Part shown: piece after piece, positions 42,831 through 51,633 of the stretch | Position numbering within the stretch: the first letter of the stretch is position 1 | Layout of the letters: each line of letters begins with the position of its first letter | Origin: Tistrella bauzanensis | Lineage (GTDB): Bacteria; Pseudomonadota; Alphaproteobacteria; Tistrellales; Tistrellaceae | Length of the DNA stretch: 64,000 bases | Direction of reading: 5' to 3' | Assembly: GCF_014636235.1 (NCBI RefSeq) | Contig: NZ_BMDZ01000003.1 | Location: 97,033 to 161,032 of the forward strand | The notes under the pieces: model-generated | Databases searched by the model: none | What the model saw: the letters and a program-made list of their open reading frames with translations, nothing else | Told to the model about the DNA's origin: nothing | Translations under genes and position numbers: made by a program

Positions 42831-44306
42831 TCAGTGGTTCAGCACCCAGGTGTCCTTGGTGCCGCCACCCTGGCTGGAATTGACCACCAGCGAACCTTCC
42901 CGCAGGGCCACCCGCGTCAGGCCGCCGGGCACCATCGACACGCCATTGCTGCCGACCAGCAGGAAGGGGCGCAGATCCACATGGCGCGGTGCCACGCCTT
43001 CATCCACCAGGGTCGGGCAGGTGGACAGAGCCAGGGTCGGCTGGGCGATGAAGTCGCCTGGATTGGCCTTGATCCGCTCGGCATAGGCGGCCTGTTCGGC
43101 GCGGGTCGATTTCGGCCCGACCAGCATGCCATAGCCGCCCGAACCGCGAACCTCCTTCACCACCAGCTCACCCAGATGCTCCAGAACGTATTGGCAATCG
43201 TCGCGCCGGCCGCACCAGCGGGTCGGCACGTTGTTCAGCAGCGGCTCCTCGCCCAGATAGAACCGGATCATGGCGGGAACGAAGGTATAGATCATCTTGT
43301 CGTCGGCGATGCCGGCACCGACCGCGTTGGCCAGCGTCACATTGCCGGCGCGATAGGCGTCGATCAGCCCGGGCACGCCCAGCGTGCTGTCGGGCCGGAA
43401 GACCAGCGGGTCGAGGAAGTCGTCGTCAAGCCGGCGATAGATGATGTCGACCCGTTTTGGCCCCTCGGTGGTCCGCATGAACACCTTGTTCTCAGCCACG
43501 AACAGATCCTGGCCTTCCACCAGTTCCACGCCCATCTGATCGGCCAGGAAGGTGTGTTCGTAATAGGCGCTGTTATAGATGCCGGGTGTCAGCAGCACCA
43601 CGGTCGGCTGCGCGCCCGCCATGTTGGGCGGCGCCACCGAGCACAGCGTGTCGCGCAGGCTCGACGGGTAATGGTCGACCGGCCGCACCTGATGCGCCGA
43701 CAGCAGGTCGGGGAACAGCCGCATCATCACGTCGCGGTTTTCCAGCATGTACGACACGCCCGAGGGCGTGCGGACATTGTCTTCCAGCACGAAGAAATCA
43801 TTCTCGTCGGTGCGGACCAGATCGATGCCGGCGATGTGGGTATAGACATTGCCTGGCACATGCAGGCCCTGCATCTGCGGCAGATAACCCACATTGCGCA
43901 GCACCAGATCCGACGGAATTACACCCGCCTTCAGAATGTCCTGAGCGTGATAGATGTCGGTGAGAAAGGCGTTCAGCGCCCGCACCCGCTGGGCCAGCCC
44001 CCGGGACAGCGTCGACCATTCGTCGGCGGTCACGATCCGGGGCACGAGATCGAAGGGCAGGATGCGTTCCGGATCGCCGCCCTCGCCATAGACCGCGAAG
44101 GTGATCCCGATACGCCTGAACAGAACCTCGGCCTCGCGGCGCTTCAGGTGCAGGCGGTCATGGGGCGTTTGTGCCAGCCATTCCCTGATCCCTGCATAGG
44201 CGGCGCGCAATGCGTCGGGGTCCGTGCCGGCCCAGCCGCTCATTTCGTCGAAGATCCGGGTGTCAGTCGCATCGCTCAAGAGCGCATCCTCCGCCGTGTT
44301 GATCAT
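42831..44306 (-). CDS. Circularly permuted ATP-grasp protein
   Basis: 491 aa. Regions match the DUF404/DUF407 circularly permuted ATP-grasp type 2 family: RILPFDLVPRIVTADEW, GLAQRVRALNAFLTDIYH, FFVLEDNVRTPSGVSYMLENR, DIIYRRLDDDFLDPLVFRPDS, NVTLANAVGAGIADDKMIY and LVVKEVRGSGGYGMLVGP. Such enzymes are predicted ATP-dependent peptide or amide ligases. First gene of the four-gene Anbu cluster. The substrate is unknown. Met at 44306 is preferred over 44324. Confidence 0.93.
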   Translation of the reverse strand: MINTAEDALLSDATDTRIFDEMSGWAGTDPDALRAAYAGIREWLAQTPHDRLHLKRREAEVLFRRIGITFAVYGEGGDPERILPFDLVPRIVTADEWSTLSRGLAQRVRALNAFLTDIYHAQDILKAGVIPSDLVLRNVGYLPQMQGLHVPGNVYTHIAGIDLVRTDENDFFVLEDNVRTPSGVSYMLENRDVMMRLFPDLLSAHQVRPVDHYPSSLRDTLCSVAPPNMAGAQPTVVLLTPGIYNSAYYEHTFLADQMGVELVEGQDLFVAENKVFMRTTEGPKRVDIIYRRLDDDFLDPLVFRPDSTLGVPGLIDAYRAGNVTLANAVGAGIADDKMIYTFVPAMIRFYLGEEPLLNNVPTRWCGRRDDCQYVLEHLGELVVKEVRGSGGYGMLVGPKSTRAEQAAYAERIKANPGDFIAQPTLALSTCPTLVDEGVAPRHVDLRPFLLVGSNGVSMVPGGLTRVALREGSLVVNSSQGGGTKDTWVLNH

Positions 44307-44523
44307 CGACCGGCAGACCAGCAAATGTCATGCCATCGATCTCTCGGCCAGCATTTCCGCCGATGCCGGCCGCCCCCTGACTGAATCCTGCCCATCTTTT
44401 CGGCAGAGAACAACTGTGCTGCGCAGGCATGCGGCGTTCCGGGCGCTGTTTCGAGCGACAGGCCGGAATGGGCCGTGGTCGAGCCGGCGGCGGTTCCGTC
44501 CGCGTCGTGAAACCGGTGGCCGA

Positions 44524-44964
44524 TCAGCCGGCCGCGGTGATGCGCTTGCGCAGGGTCACGACATTACGGCCGGCCTCGCGGGCATAACTCACGTCATCCA
44601 TCATGGTGCGGACCAGATGCACGCCCAGGCCGCCGATCGGCCGATCGTCGATATCGCCCTCCAGAACCGGCGGCGGTGCCTCGGCGAACGGATCGAAAGC
44701 GGGGCCGTTGTCGCTGATCACCACGCTGACCTCGGCCCTGCCGGGGGCACCGGCCGACAGCGACACGGAAATCGGCAGGCCTGGCGCTCCGTCGGGAAAG
44801 CCATAGCTGATGACATTGGTGATCAGCTCGTCAGCGGCCAGGGTCAGTTGATAGGCCACCGCCGGCGGCACCTCATTGGCCGCACAGAACTCTTCGATCC
44901 TGTCGGCGAGACGGGTCAGTTCGCTCAGGTCGGCCGCCAGGGCCATCTGGGTTGCAGCGGTCAT
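44524..44964 (-). CDS. RsbW-type anti-sigma regulatory ATPase
   Basis: 146-aa stand-alone GHKL ATPase. The N-box is LTLAADELITNVISYGFPDG, G1 is VVISDNGPAFDPFAE and G2 is RPIGGLGVHLVRTMMDDVSY. Together with the STAS gene 57 bp upstream it forms a classical serine kinase/antagonist pair that would sequester and release a sigma factor or other partner. No sigma factor gene is next to it. It lies just upstream, on the same strand, of the Anbu cluster but 217 bp away. Confidence 0.92.
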   Translation of the reverse strand: MTAATQMALAADLSELTRLADRIEEFCAANEVPPAVAYQLTLAADELITNVISYGFPDGAPGLPISVSLSAGAPGRAEVSVVISDNGPAFDPFAEAPPPVLEGDIDDRPIGGLGVHLVRTMMDDVSYAREAGRNVVTLRKRITAAG

Positions 44965-45021
44965 CGGGCCGTTCCCTGGGTCCAGTGGCGGTCGCGCCTG
45001 ATGCGATGGGCCGGCGACTGA

Positions 45022-45357
45022 TCAGCCGAAGGTCGCCACCGCCTCGTCGCGGGTCGCGAAGATCGCGAAAATGGCACTGAAGCCGCTGATGTCAAAGACT
45101 TCGCGGATTTCCGGCCGCATGCCCGACAGCACCACCTTGCCGCCGCTTGCCTTGGAGCGCTTGGCGGCGATCAGCAGCACGCGCAGGCCGGCACTGCTGA
45201 TATAGTCGAGCCCGGCGAGATCGACCGCGAGACGGCCCGACGCGGCGTCGAGCGCATCGAGCACCTCGGCCTCGAAGGCCGGGCAGCTGGTCCCGTCCAG
45301 GCGGCCTTTGGGCCCTAGAATGACAACCGTTCCCGTGGACTGACGCTCGATCTGCAT
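45022..45357 (-). CDS. STAS domain anti-sigma factor antagonist
   Basis: 111-aa single STAS domain: MQIERQSTGTVVILGPKGRLDGTSCPAFEAEV, then the phosphorylation loop LAGLDYISSAGLRVLLIAAK with adjacent Ser residues, then LSGMRPEIREVFDISGF. It should be phosphorylated by the RsbW-type kinase encoded next. The start at 45357 follows GGGAGCC; a longer version from 45417 is not conserved. Confidence 0.93.
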   Translation of the reverse strand: MQIERQSTGTVVILGPKGRLDGTSCPAFEAEVLDALDAASGRLAVDLAGLDYISSAGLRVLLIAAKRSKASGGKVVLSGMRPEIREVFDISGFSAIFAIFATRDEAVATFG

Positions 45358-45634
45358 CTTGGCTCCCGTCACATATCCGTCGAGGGGCGGGGGCGCCATG
45401 GATCGCTGAAACCGCATCGCGGCTGCCAGTCGTCACCGGATTGCGCTCCCCAGCCCGAAACCCGTTCCGGATTCCATATCAGGTGAACGGAGTTTGCCCA
45501 AGGGTTTTGTCAGCCGGTTGTAAGCGGGGGCGTCATTCGCAGATGCAGCATTGTCAGAGGGGGCCGGATTGGGCAAGGTCGGCGCCGACAACCGATGCCC
45601 CCTGGCCGGTGATCACAACTGAAGAAGCCGCCGG

Positions 45635-47293
45635 ATGCTGACGGAACTGACCATGATGGCCGCTGGGCTGGGGCTTTTTTTCCTGGGTGGGCGCTTTCTG
45701 AACGATGCGCTGACCCGGCTGACGGGACGGCGGGCGCGTGCCTTTGTGGTCCGTCACACCCATCATGCCGGCCGCGCCTTCGGCATCGGTGTCGGCATTG
45801 CGGCGGTCACCCAGTCGACACAGGTCACCACGTTTCTGATGGTCGGCCTGATCAAGGCCGGTCTTATCCGCCTGCGGCGAGCGATGATCGTGTTGTCTGG
45901 CACCAATGTCGGCGTCTGCGGTCTGCTATTCGTCGCCTCGTTCGACATGCAACCCCTGGTTCTGGCGATCCTTGGCATCTCGGGCATCGCCTATGCGCGG
46001 GCGACCAGCCCGGCGCTGCGCAACCCGATGGCGGCGGTGGTGGGCGGCGCATTGCTCATCTATGGCCTGGGGCTGTTGCGCCACGCGGTCGCGCCGATGG
46101 CGGAGGTGGCGATCGTCACCGATCTGCTGGTGATCGCCGGCCGCCATGATGTCCTGATCTTCGGCCTATCGGTGGGGCTGGTCGTGCTGCTTCAATCGGC
46201 CACGGCGGTGGGGATGCTGGGCGTCACACTCGCCGGCGCCGGGTTGTTCGGCATCGAACAGGCGATGCTGGTGGCCTTCGGTGCCAATCTCGGCAACGGC
46301 CTGAACATGTTTCTGCTCAGCCGCCATCTGACCGGCCGGGCGCGCCAGATGGCGGCCTTCCAGGTATCGCTCGGACTGGTCGGCACCGCCGTGGTGATAC
46401 CGCTGCTGATGATCGAGCGGGTGGCATCGCTCCCCCTGGGGCCTGCGGCGCTGATCACGACGATGACCCAGGATCCCGGCCGTGGCGTCGCATGGTCATA
46501 TCTGCTGTTCAACCTGCTTGGCGCCGGCAGTTCGATGCTCTTCCTTGGTCGGATTTCGGACACGCTCGCCCGGCTGTGGCCGTCGACGGCGATCGAGTCG
46601 GACGCGCAGCCGGTGTTTCTGGACGATCTGGCGCTCGGTGATCCGGAAGGTGCGCTGGACCTGGCGATCCTTGAACAGCGCCGCCTGATCGGGCAGGTCG
46701 AGCATCTCACCGCGGTGCTCACCCGGGACGGGGCTCTGGCGCAGCGCCGCCGGGTCATCGCACTTCGTCAGGACGGCTTGCGGCAGCTCATGGTCCGCAT
46801 CGACATGTATCTCACCGAGATTGCCGGCGGCCGGCTGTCGCCGGGCGGATATGAGCGGCTGAACGTCGCCGTCGCCGGCCAGCGCCGTCTGGATGCGGTG
46901 GTGGGCACGCTCGGCGATCTGGTCGATCTTCTGGTCGACCAGATGGATCGCCCCGACGCCATTGGCCGGGTATCCATGGCCATCATGCATGGTGTCGACG
47001 CGGTCATGATGACCCTTGGTGCCGCGGCGCGCAGCGGGGACGCCGACGAGCGCGCCATGCTCGCCGCCGTGGCCGGCGACCGGGGCGAAATCATGACGCG
47101 GCTGCGACGGCAGTATCTGTCGGCCGAGGCGGAGATGCCGCCGGCCGATCGTGCCCGACTTCTGAATGCGACCAATCTGTGCGAGCGCCTGTTCTGGCTG
47201 CTGGCCAGTCTGGTCGAGGGTCTTGAGGCCACGCTGTCGGATGCGGCGGCCAATGGCATGGTGGCGCCGCTTTCCGCCGCCGGCGAGGGATGA
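45635..47293 (+). CDS. Na/Pi cotransporter family protein with PhoU-like C-terminus
   Basis: 552 aa. Two inverted Na/Pi transport repeats occupy about 1-310 with the substrate motifs TQSTQVTTFLMVGL (59-72) and LLQSATAVGMLGVTLAG; seven or eight membrane helices are visible. The soluble C-terminal 220 residues are helical and PhoU-like. Homologues such as YjbB export or import phosphate. Second-motif details (QSA rather than QSS) differ from the consensus. Its own promoter lies in the 277-bp gap to the divergent STAS gene. TerC follows 152 bp later. Confidence 0.9.
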   Translation: MLTELTMMAAGLGLFFLGGRFLNDALTRLTGRRARAFVVRHTHHAGRAFGIGVGIAAVTQSTQVTTFLMVGLIKAGLIRLRRAMIVLSGTNVGVCGLLFVASFDMQPLVLAILGISGIAYARATSPALRNPMAAVVGGALLIYGLGLLRHAVAPMAEVAIVTDLLVIAGRHDVLIFGLSVGLVVLLQSATAVGMLGVTLAGAGLFGIEQAMLVAFGANLGNGLNMFLLSRHLTGRARQMAAFQVSLGLVGTAVVIPLLMIERVASLPLGPAALITTMTQDPGRGVAWSYLLFNLLGAGSSMLFLGRISDTLARLWPSTAIESDAQPVFLDDLALGDPEGALDLAILEQRRLIGQVEHLTAVLTRDGALAQRRRVIALRQDGLRQLMVRIDMYLTEIAGGRLSPGGYERLNVAVAGQRRLDAVVGTLGDLVDLLVDQMDRPDAIGRVSMAIMHGVDAVMMTLGAAARSGDADERAMLAAVAGDRGEIMTRLRRQYLSAEAEMPPADRARLLNATNLCERLFWLLASLVEGLEATLSDAAANGMVAPLSAAGEG

Positions 47294-47445
47294 CCATACC
47301 CACTGTGACTTTCGGGTCATGACACCGAAATTCGACAGCCGTGCCGCGAATGGCTGCACATACCGGGCGCGCGCCCGGGTTATCCTGTGTTTCCCTTGTT
47401 CACGTCGTCGCACGCATACCCATTGCTCAGGAAGGCCCGCCATTC

Positions 47446-48216
47446 ATGCTGGATCTGCTCACCGATCCCCAGGTGATCGTCAGCTTTCTGACCCTGGCCC
47501 TGCTCGAAATCGTGCTCGGCATCGACAACCTGCTGTTCGTGCAGATCATTGCCGGGCGGGTGGCCCCGGAACGCCGTGACGCTGCCCGCCGTGTCGGCCT
47601 GGCGCTGGCGCTGGTCACCCGGCTGTTGCTGCTGGCCGCCATTTCGTGGGTGGCGGGGTTGACGGCGCCGCTGGTCGAGATCTTCGATTTCGTGCTGTCG
47701 TGGCGCGATGTCATCCTGATCGGCGGCGGCCTGTTCCTGCTCGCCAAAGCCACGACCGAGATCCACCACACGGTCGATGGCGCGGAAGATCATGCCGCGA
47801 CCACCAAGACGGTGTTTCTGGGCTTCGGGGCCGCTGTCGCCCAGATCGCGCTGCTCGATATCGTGTTCTCGCTCGACAGTGTGATCACTGCCATCGGCAT
47901 GTCGCAGCATCTGCCGGTGATGGTGGCGGCGGTGATCGCCGCCATGATCGTGATGATTGCCGCCGCAGCACCGGTGGGACGCTTCGTCGACCGCCACCAG
48001 TCGGTCAAGATGCTGTGCCTGTCGTTCCTGCTGCTGGTCGGCGTGGCGCTGATTGCCGACGGGCTGCATTTTCACATTCCAAAGGGCTATCTGTATTTTG
48101 CCATCGCCTTCTCGGCACTGGTCGAGGGGCTGAACATCATGGCCCGCAACCGCCGGAACCGGAAGGCGGCAGCAATCCGGCCGGCAACGCCGCGTGAGGC
48201 CGCGCACCGGCCGTGA
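47446..48216 (+). CDS. TerC family integral membrane protein
   Basis: 256 aa with about seven membrane helices. The acidic membrane motifs ALLEIVLGIDNLLFVQIIAG and QIALLDIVFSLDSVITAIGMS are the TerC/Alx/YkoY hallmarks, linked to Mn2+ export or to metalation of secreted proteins. The tail RNRRNRKAAAIR is basic. ATG 47446 starts directly before the first helix. The stop overlaps the GTG start of the CorC-type gene by 4 bp. Confidence 0.93.
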   Translation: MLDLLTDPQVIVSFLTLALLEIVLGIDNLLFVQIIAGRVAPERRDAARRVGLALALVTRLLLLAAISWVAGLTAPLVEIFDFVLSWRDVILIGGGLFLLAKATTEIHHTVDGAEDHAATTKTVFLGFGAAVAQIALLDIVFSLDSVITAIGMSQHLPVMVAAVIAAMIVMIAAAAPVGRFVDRHQSVKMLCLSFLLLVGVALIADGLHFHIPKGYLYFAIAFSALVEGLNIMARNRRNRKAAAIRPATPREAAHRP

Positions 48217-49526
48217 TCGTGGAAATCCTCATCGTTTGCGGACTGATCCTGCTCAATGCCGTTTTCGCCATGTCGGAGATGGCATTGGTCTCGGCACGCC
48301 GGCCGAGACTGATCGAGCGGGCCGCCGCCGGCGACCGCTCGGCCGCGGCGGCCCTGCGGCTGGCCGAGGATCCGACGCGTTTTCTGTCGACCGTCCAGAT
48401 CGGCATCACCCTGGTGGGCGTGCTGGCCGGTGCCTATTCCGGGGCCACCCTGGCCGGACCGATCGCGGATCTGCTGGCGGCGGTGCCGGCGCTGGCCCCC
48501 CATGCGCGGCCGATCGCGGTGGCGCTGGTGGTGGCCGGGGTCACCTTCGCCTCGCTGGTCGTGGGCGAACTGGTGCCCAAGCGGCTGGCGCTGGCCAATG
48601 CCACCACCATCGCCATGCTGGTGGCCAGGCCGATGTCGGTGCTGGCGACCATCGCGACACCGGCAGTGTGGCTGTTGCGGATGTCGACCGATGCCATCCT
48701 GCGGCTGTTCAGGATCGACATCGCCAGTGCCGATGCCGTGACGGAGGATGAGATCCGCGCCATGGTGCGCGAGGGCGCCGACAGCGGCGCGATCGAGCGG
48801 GCGGAACAGAGCCTGATCAACAGTGTGCTGGCGCTGGACGACCGGCCGGTGCGCACGGTGATGACTCCGCGCCACGAGGTGATCTGGCTGGATGCGGATA
48901 TTCCGTTCGCGGACCAGTTGCAGAAGATCACCGGCAGTGCCCGGTCGCGCTATCCGGTGGCACGCGGCAGTCTGGATGAGCCGATCGGCATCGCCGCCAG
49001 CCGCGAGATTCTGGACATCGTTCTGGCTGGCGGCACACCCGACCCGGCGGCACTGGCCCGGCCGGTTCTGGTGGTTCATGAAGCCGTGCCGCTGCTGAAG
49101 ATGATCGCCCTGCTGCGCGACGAGCGCGAGCCGATGGCGCTGGTGGTCGATGAATATGGCGGGGTCGAAGGCGTCGTGACCGCCACCGATATCCTGTCGG
49201 CGATCGCGGGCGAGACGGCCCTCGGCTGGGATGACGACCGGCCATCGGCGGTGGCGCGGCCGAATGGCGGCTGGCTGGCCGACGGACGCATGGCGATCGG
49301 CGAGATCGAACGGCTGCTCGACCGCGACGATCTGCGCGGCGCCGGCGACTATGCGACCCTGGCCGGCTTTCTGTTGTGGCATATGGAGCGCGTCCCCGCT
49401 GCGGGCGATGTGCTCGACTGGCAGGATATCCGCTTCGAGGTGGTCGACATGGATGGCCGCCGCATCGACAAGATCATGATCACCAACCGGCCCACCGACG
49501 AGATTCTGCCGGGCGGGGGGATCTGA
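48213..49526 (+). CDS. CNNM/CorC-type (hemolysin family) transporter-associated protein
   Basis: 437 aa. The DUF21/CNNM membrane domain (1-185) starts VEILIVCGLILLNAVFAMSEMALVSARRPRL. A pair of CBS domains (about 200-330; RTVMTPRHEVIWLD, LVVDEYGGVEGVVTATDIL) and a CorC_HlyC C-terminal domain (DYATLAGFLLWHMERVPAAGD) follow. Related proteins are involved in Mg2+ or Co2+ transport. The GTG start overlaps the TerC stop, and the membrane-metal theme is shared. "Hemolysin" is a historical name only. Confidence 0.93.
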   Translation: MIVEILIVCGLILLNAVFAMSEMALVSARRPRLIERAAAGDRSAAAALRLAEDPTRFLSTVQIGITLVGVLAGAYSGATLAGPIADLLAAVPALAPHARPIAVALVVAGVTFASLVVGELVPKRLALANATTIAMLVARPMSVLATIATPAVWLLRMSTDAILRLFRIDIASADAVTEDEIRAMVREGADSGAIERAEQSLINSVLALDDRPVRTVMTPRHEVIWLDADIPFADQLQKITGSARSRYPVARGSLDEPIGIAASREILDIVLAGGTPDPAALARPVLVVHEAVPLLKMIALLRDEREPMALVVDEYGGVEGVVTATDILSAIAGETALGWDDDRPSAVARPNGGWLADGRMAIGEIERLLDRDDLRGAGDYATLAGFLLWHMERVPAAGDVLDWQDIRFEVVDMDGRRIDKIMITNRPTDEILPGGGI

Positions 49527-49643
49527 GGCACGGCTCGTCGGTCGTCGGTGCGGGCCGGCGGTCCGACATGGTGCATCTTGAACCGGGTCAGCGGGTCGGA
49601 GAGGGGGCGTGGGGTCGGACAGGCCGGGTGTGGCGACCGGCGG

Positions 49644-50000
49644 TCAGCGCAGGATGCCGCCGCGCAGATCGGGCGCCAGACGGCGGATACCGGCATCCGC
49701 TTCCGCCATGGCGCGGGCGTCCTCATTGCCGTCGCAGGCGCGGTTGGCGCGGTCGAGATGCTGGCGCGCGGCGATATAGTCGGCGACACGACGATCGCGT
49801 TGGGGTGGATCGGCCACAAGCTTGGCCAGCGTCTGCACCGCCGAGCGGCAGGACGATCGCTGCGTGGTGGTGAAGGTTTCAGCCGCCGGGGCCGTCAGCG
49901 GGGCAAGCGATGCCGTGGCGGTCATGGCCATGAACAGCACTGCCGCGGCTGCGCTGCGGGGCAGGGAGCGATGGCGGGCATGCGCGAGCGAACTGATCAT
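49644..50000 (-). CDS. Small exported hypothetical protein
   Basis: 118 aa. A long basic N-terminus and hydrophobic stretch (RSAAAAVLFMAMTATASLAPLTAPAAE) look like a signal peptide ending near residue 45. The mature ~75 residues hold two Cys (SSCRSAVQ and NRACDGNED) and an Asp/Arg-rich helix. I do not recognise a family. The start at 50000 has only a weak ribosome binding site; the codon usage looks coding. Convergent with the CorC-type gene. Confidence 0.6.
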   Translation of the reverse strand: MISSLAHARHRSLPRSAAAAVLFMAMTATASLAPLTAPAAETFTTTQRSSCRSAVQTLAKLVADPPQRDRRVADYIAARQHLDRANRACDGNEDARAMAEADAGIRRLAPDLRGGILR

Positions 50001-50399
50001 CCCGGAAGGCGGCCTTGATGGGCGCAGGGCCGTTCGTACGGCGAGGCGCGTATCGGGCAAGGGCGAGCGGATGGCCCCGATCGCCGGAGGCGATCGGGGA
50101 GGCAGGGGGGCGGCGGTCTGGACCAACCCCTCTGAAACGACCATTCCGCGGCGCAGTATCACCACGCATGGGTCGGGTGTAAACCGGTCATCGCAGCTGA
50201 TGCGCGTCCCGCTCTGTTCCCGTCAATGGTGCAAGTCACTCGCAATCTCGCTTGAAGCCTGATCGATACGGTGTTACCCAGATATTGAGAAGGAGTCGCA
50301 CTCGCGGCGCCGTCCGGCTGTGCCCCCACTTCATGGGACGCGGCCCCCTCAGATGCCCCGCTATCGCGCCCGGTATCCCGACCAGCAATCGAGATCGTC
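50001..50399. other. Divergent gap upstream of the iron transporter operon
   Basis: About 400 bp holding the promoter of the substrate-binding protein gene and the palindrome at 50230-50244. No gene or tRNA was recognised. Confidence 0.6.
50230..50244 (+). promoter_or_regulatory. 7-1-7 palindrome, candidate Fur-family operator
   Basis: TGCAAGT-C-ACTCGCA, one mismatch between arms, lies about 155 bp before the ferric-iron binding protein gene. Spacing and size fit operators of Fur/Irr-type iron regulators. Confidence 0.45.
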
Positions 50400-51464
50400 A
50401 TGACTGAAGCCTTCCGTCACCAGTCCCCCGCCGGTCGCGGGCGTCTGTTCAAGCAGCTCGGCGGTGCCGCTGCTGCCGCGGCCATGCTGGTTGCCTCGCA
50501 GGCGGCCGCCGCGGCCGAGGTCAATCTGTATTCGGCGCGTCAGGAGCAGCTGATCCGCCCGATTCTGGATCAGTTCACGGCCGAGACCGGCATCAAGGTC
50601 AATCTGCTGTCCGATGGCGGCGACAAGCTGCTGGCCCGGATCCAGGCCGAAGGTGCCAACAGCCCGGCGGATATTCTACTGACGGTGGATGTGGCGCGTC
50701 TGGAACAGGCCAAGGATGCCGGCGTCTTCGTGCCCGTGCAGTCGACGGTTCTGGAAGAGGCGATCCCGGCGCATCTGCGTGACAGCGACAATCAGTGGTT
50801 CGGCCTGTCGAAGCGTGCCCGGGTGCTCGTTTACGCCAAGGATCGGGTGAAGCCCGAGGAATTGTCGACCTATGAAGCGCTGGCGGATGATGTCTGGCAG
50901 GGGCGGATCGCGGTGCGGTCGTCGAGCAACACCTACAACCAGTCGCTGACCGCATCGATGATCGCGGCCAATGGTGTCGAGGCGACCGAGGCCTGGGCCA
51001 AGGGGCTGGTCGAGAATTTCGCCCGCAAGCCGCAGGGCGGCGACCGCGACCAGATTCAGGCGGTTGCGGCCGGCGAGGCGGATATCGCCATCGTCAACAC
51101 CTACTATCTGGGCGGCATGCTGGCCGGCAATGATGCCGACCAGAAGGCGGCGGCCGACAAGGTCGCGGTGTTCTTTCCCAATCAGGACGGCCGCGGCACG
51201 CATGTCAATGTCAGCGGTGCGGGCGTGCTGAAGACCGCCCCCAATCATGATGACGCGGTCAAGCTGATCGAATTCCTGACCTCGGACGAGGCGCAGAAAT
51301 TTTATGCCGAGGTCAACCAGGAATATCCGGTGCGGCCGGGCGTGCCCGCCTCTGACATCGTCAGCGCCTGGGGGCCGTTCAAGGAAGACACGGTCGCCAT
51401 CACCCGCCTGGGTGAGCTGAACCGCGAAGCCGTCGAGGTGATGGACCGCGCGGGCTGGCGCTGA
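50400..51464 (+). CDS. Ferric-iron ABC transporter substrate-binding protein
   Basis: 354-aa periplasmic binding protein of the FbpA/FutA class. A signal peptide of about 40 residues (ends ASQAAAAAEV) is followed by EVNLYSARQEQLIRPILDQFTAETGIKVNLL, typical of this class. VNTYYLGGMLAG contains the conserved Tyr pair used for Fe3+ binding, as does SSSNTYNQSLTASMI. The next two genes encode the permease and ATPase, so this is a complete importer. A hairpin 34 bp after the stop may reduce read-through and leave the binding protein in excess. Confidence 0.93.
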   Translation: MTEAFRHQSPAGRGRLFKQLGGAAAAAAMLVASQAAAAAEVNLYSARQEQLIRPILDQFTAETGIKVNLLSDGGDKLLARIQAEGANSPADILLTVDVARLEQAKDAGVFVPVQSTVLEEAIPAHLRDSDNQWFGLSKRARVLVYAKDRVKPEELSTYEALADDVWQGRIAVRSSSNTYNQSLTASMIAANGVEATEAWAKGLVENFARKPQGGDRDQIQAVAAGEADIAIVNTYYLGGMLAGNDADQKAAADKVAVFFPNQDGRGTHVNVSGAGVLKTAPNHDDAVKLIEFLTSDEAQKFYAEVNQEYPVRPGVPASDIVSAWGPFKEDTVAITRLGELNREAVEVMDRAGWR

Positions 51465-51497
51465 TCCCGATCGCGCCGGAAACCGGAGCGACGTTGC

Positions 51498-51531
51498 GGG
51501 CGCGGGCGGCTTTCGGAAGCGGCCCGCGCCC
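51498..51531 (+). terminator. Hairpin between binding-protein and permease genes
   Basis: GGGCGCGGGCGGCTT pairs with AAGCGGCCCGCGCCC, one mismatch and a 4-nt loop. No T-run, so a partial terminator or mRNA-stabilising structure is likely. Confidence 0.6.
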
Positions 51532-51633
51532 AGCGCCGTTTGGGACCTGTCGGGGTGACGGCACCGAAAGCCTTGATCTCTGGCCGGGGCCGCGTGTACC
51601 CATCATCGGCCACATGACGACGATCACCAGCGA

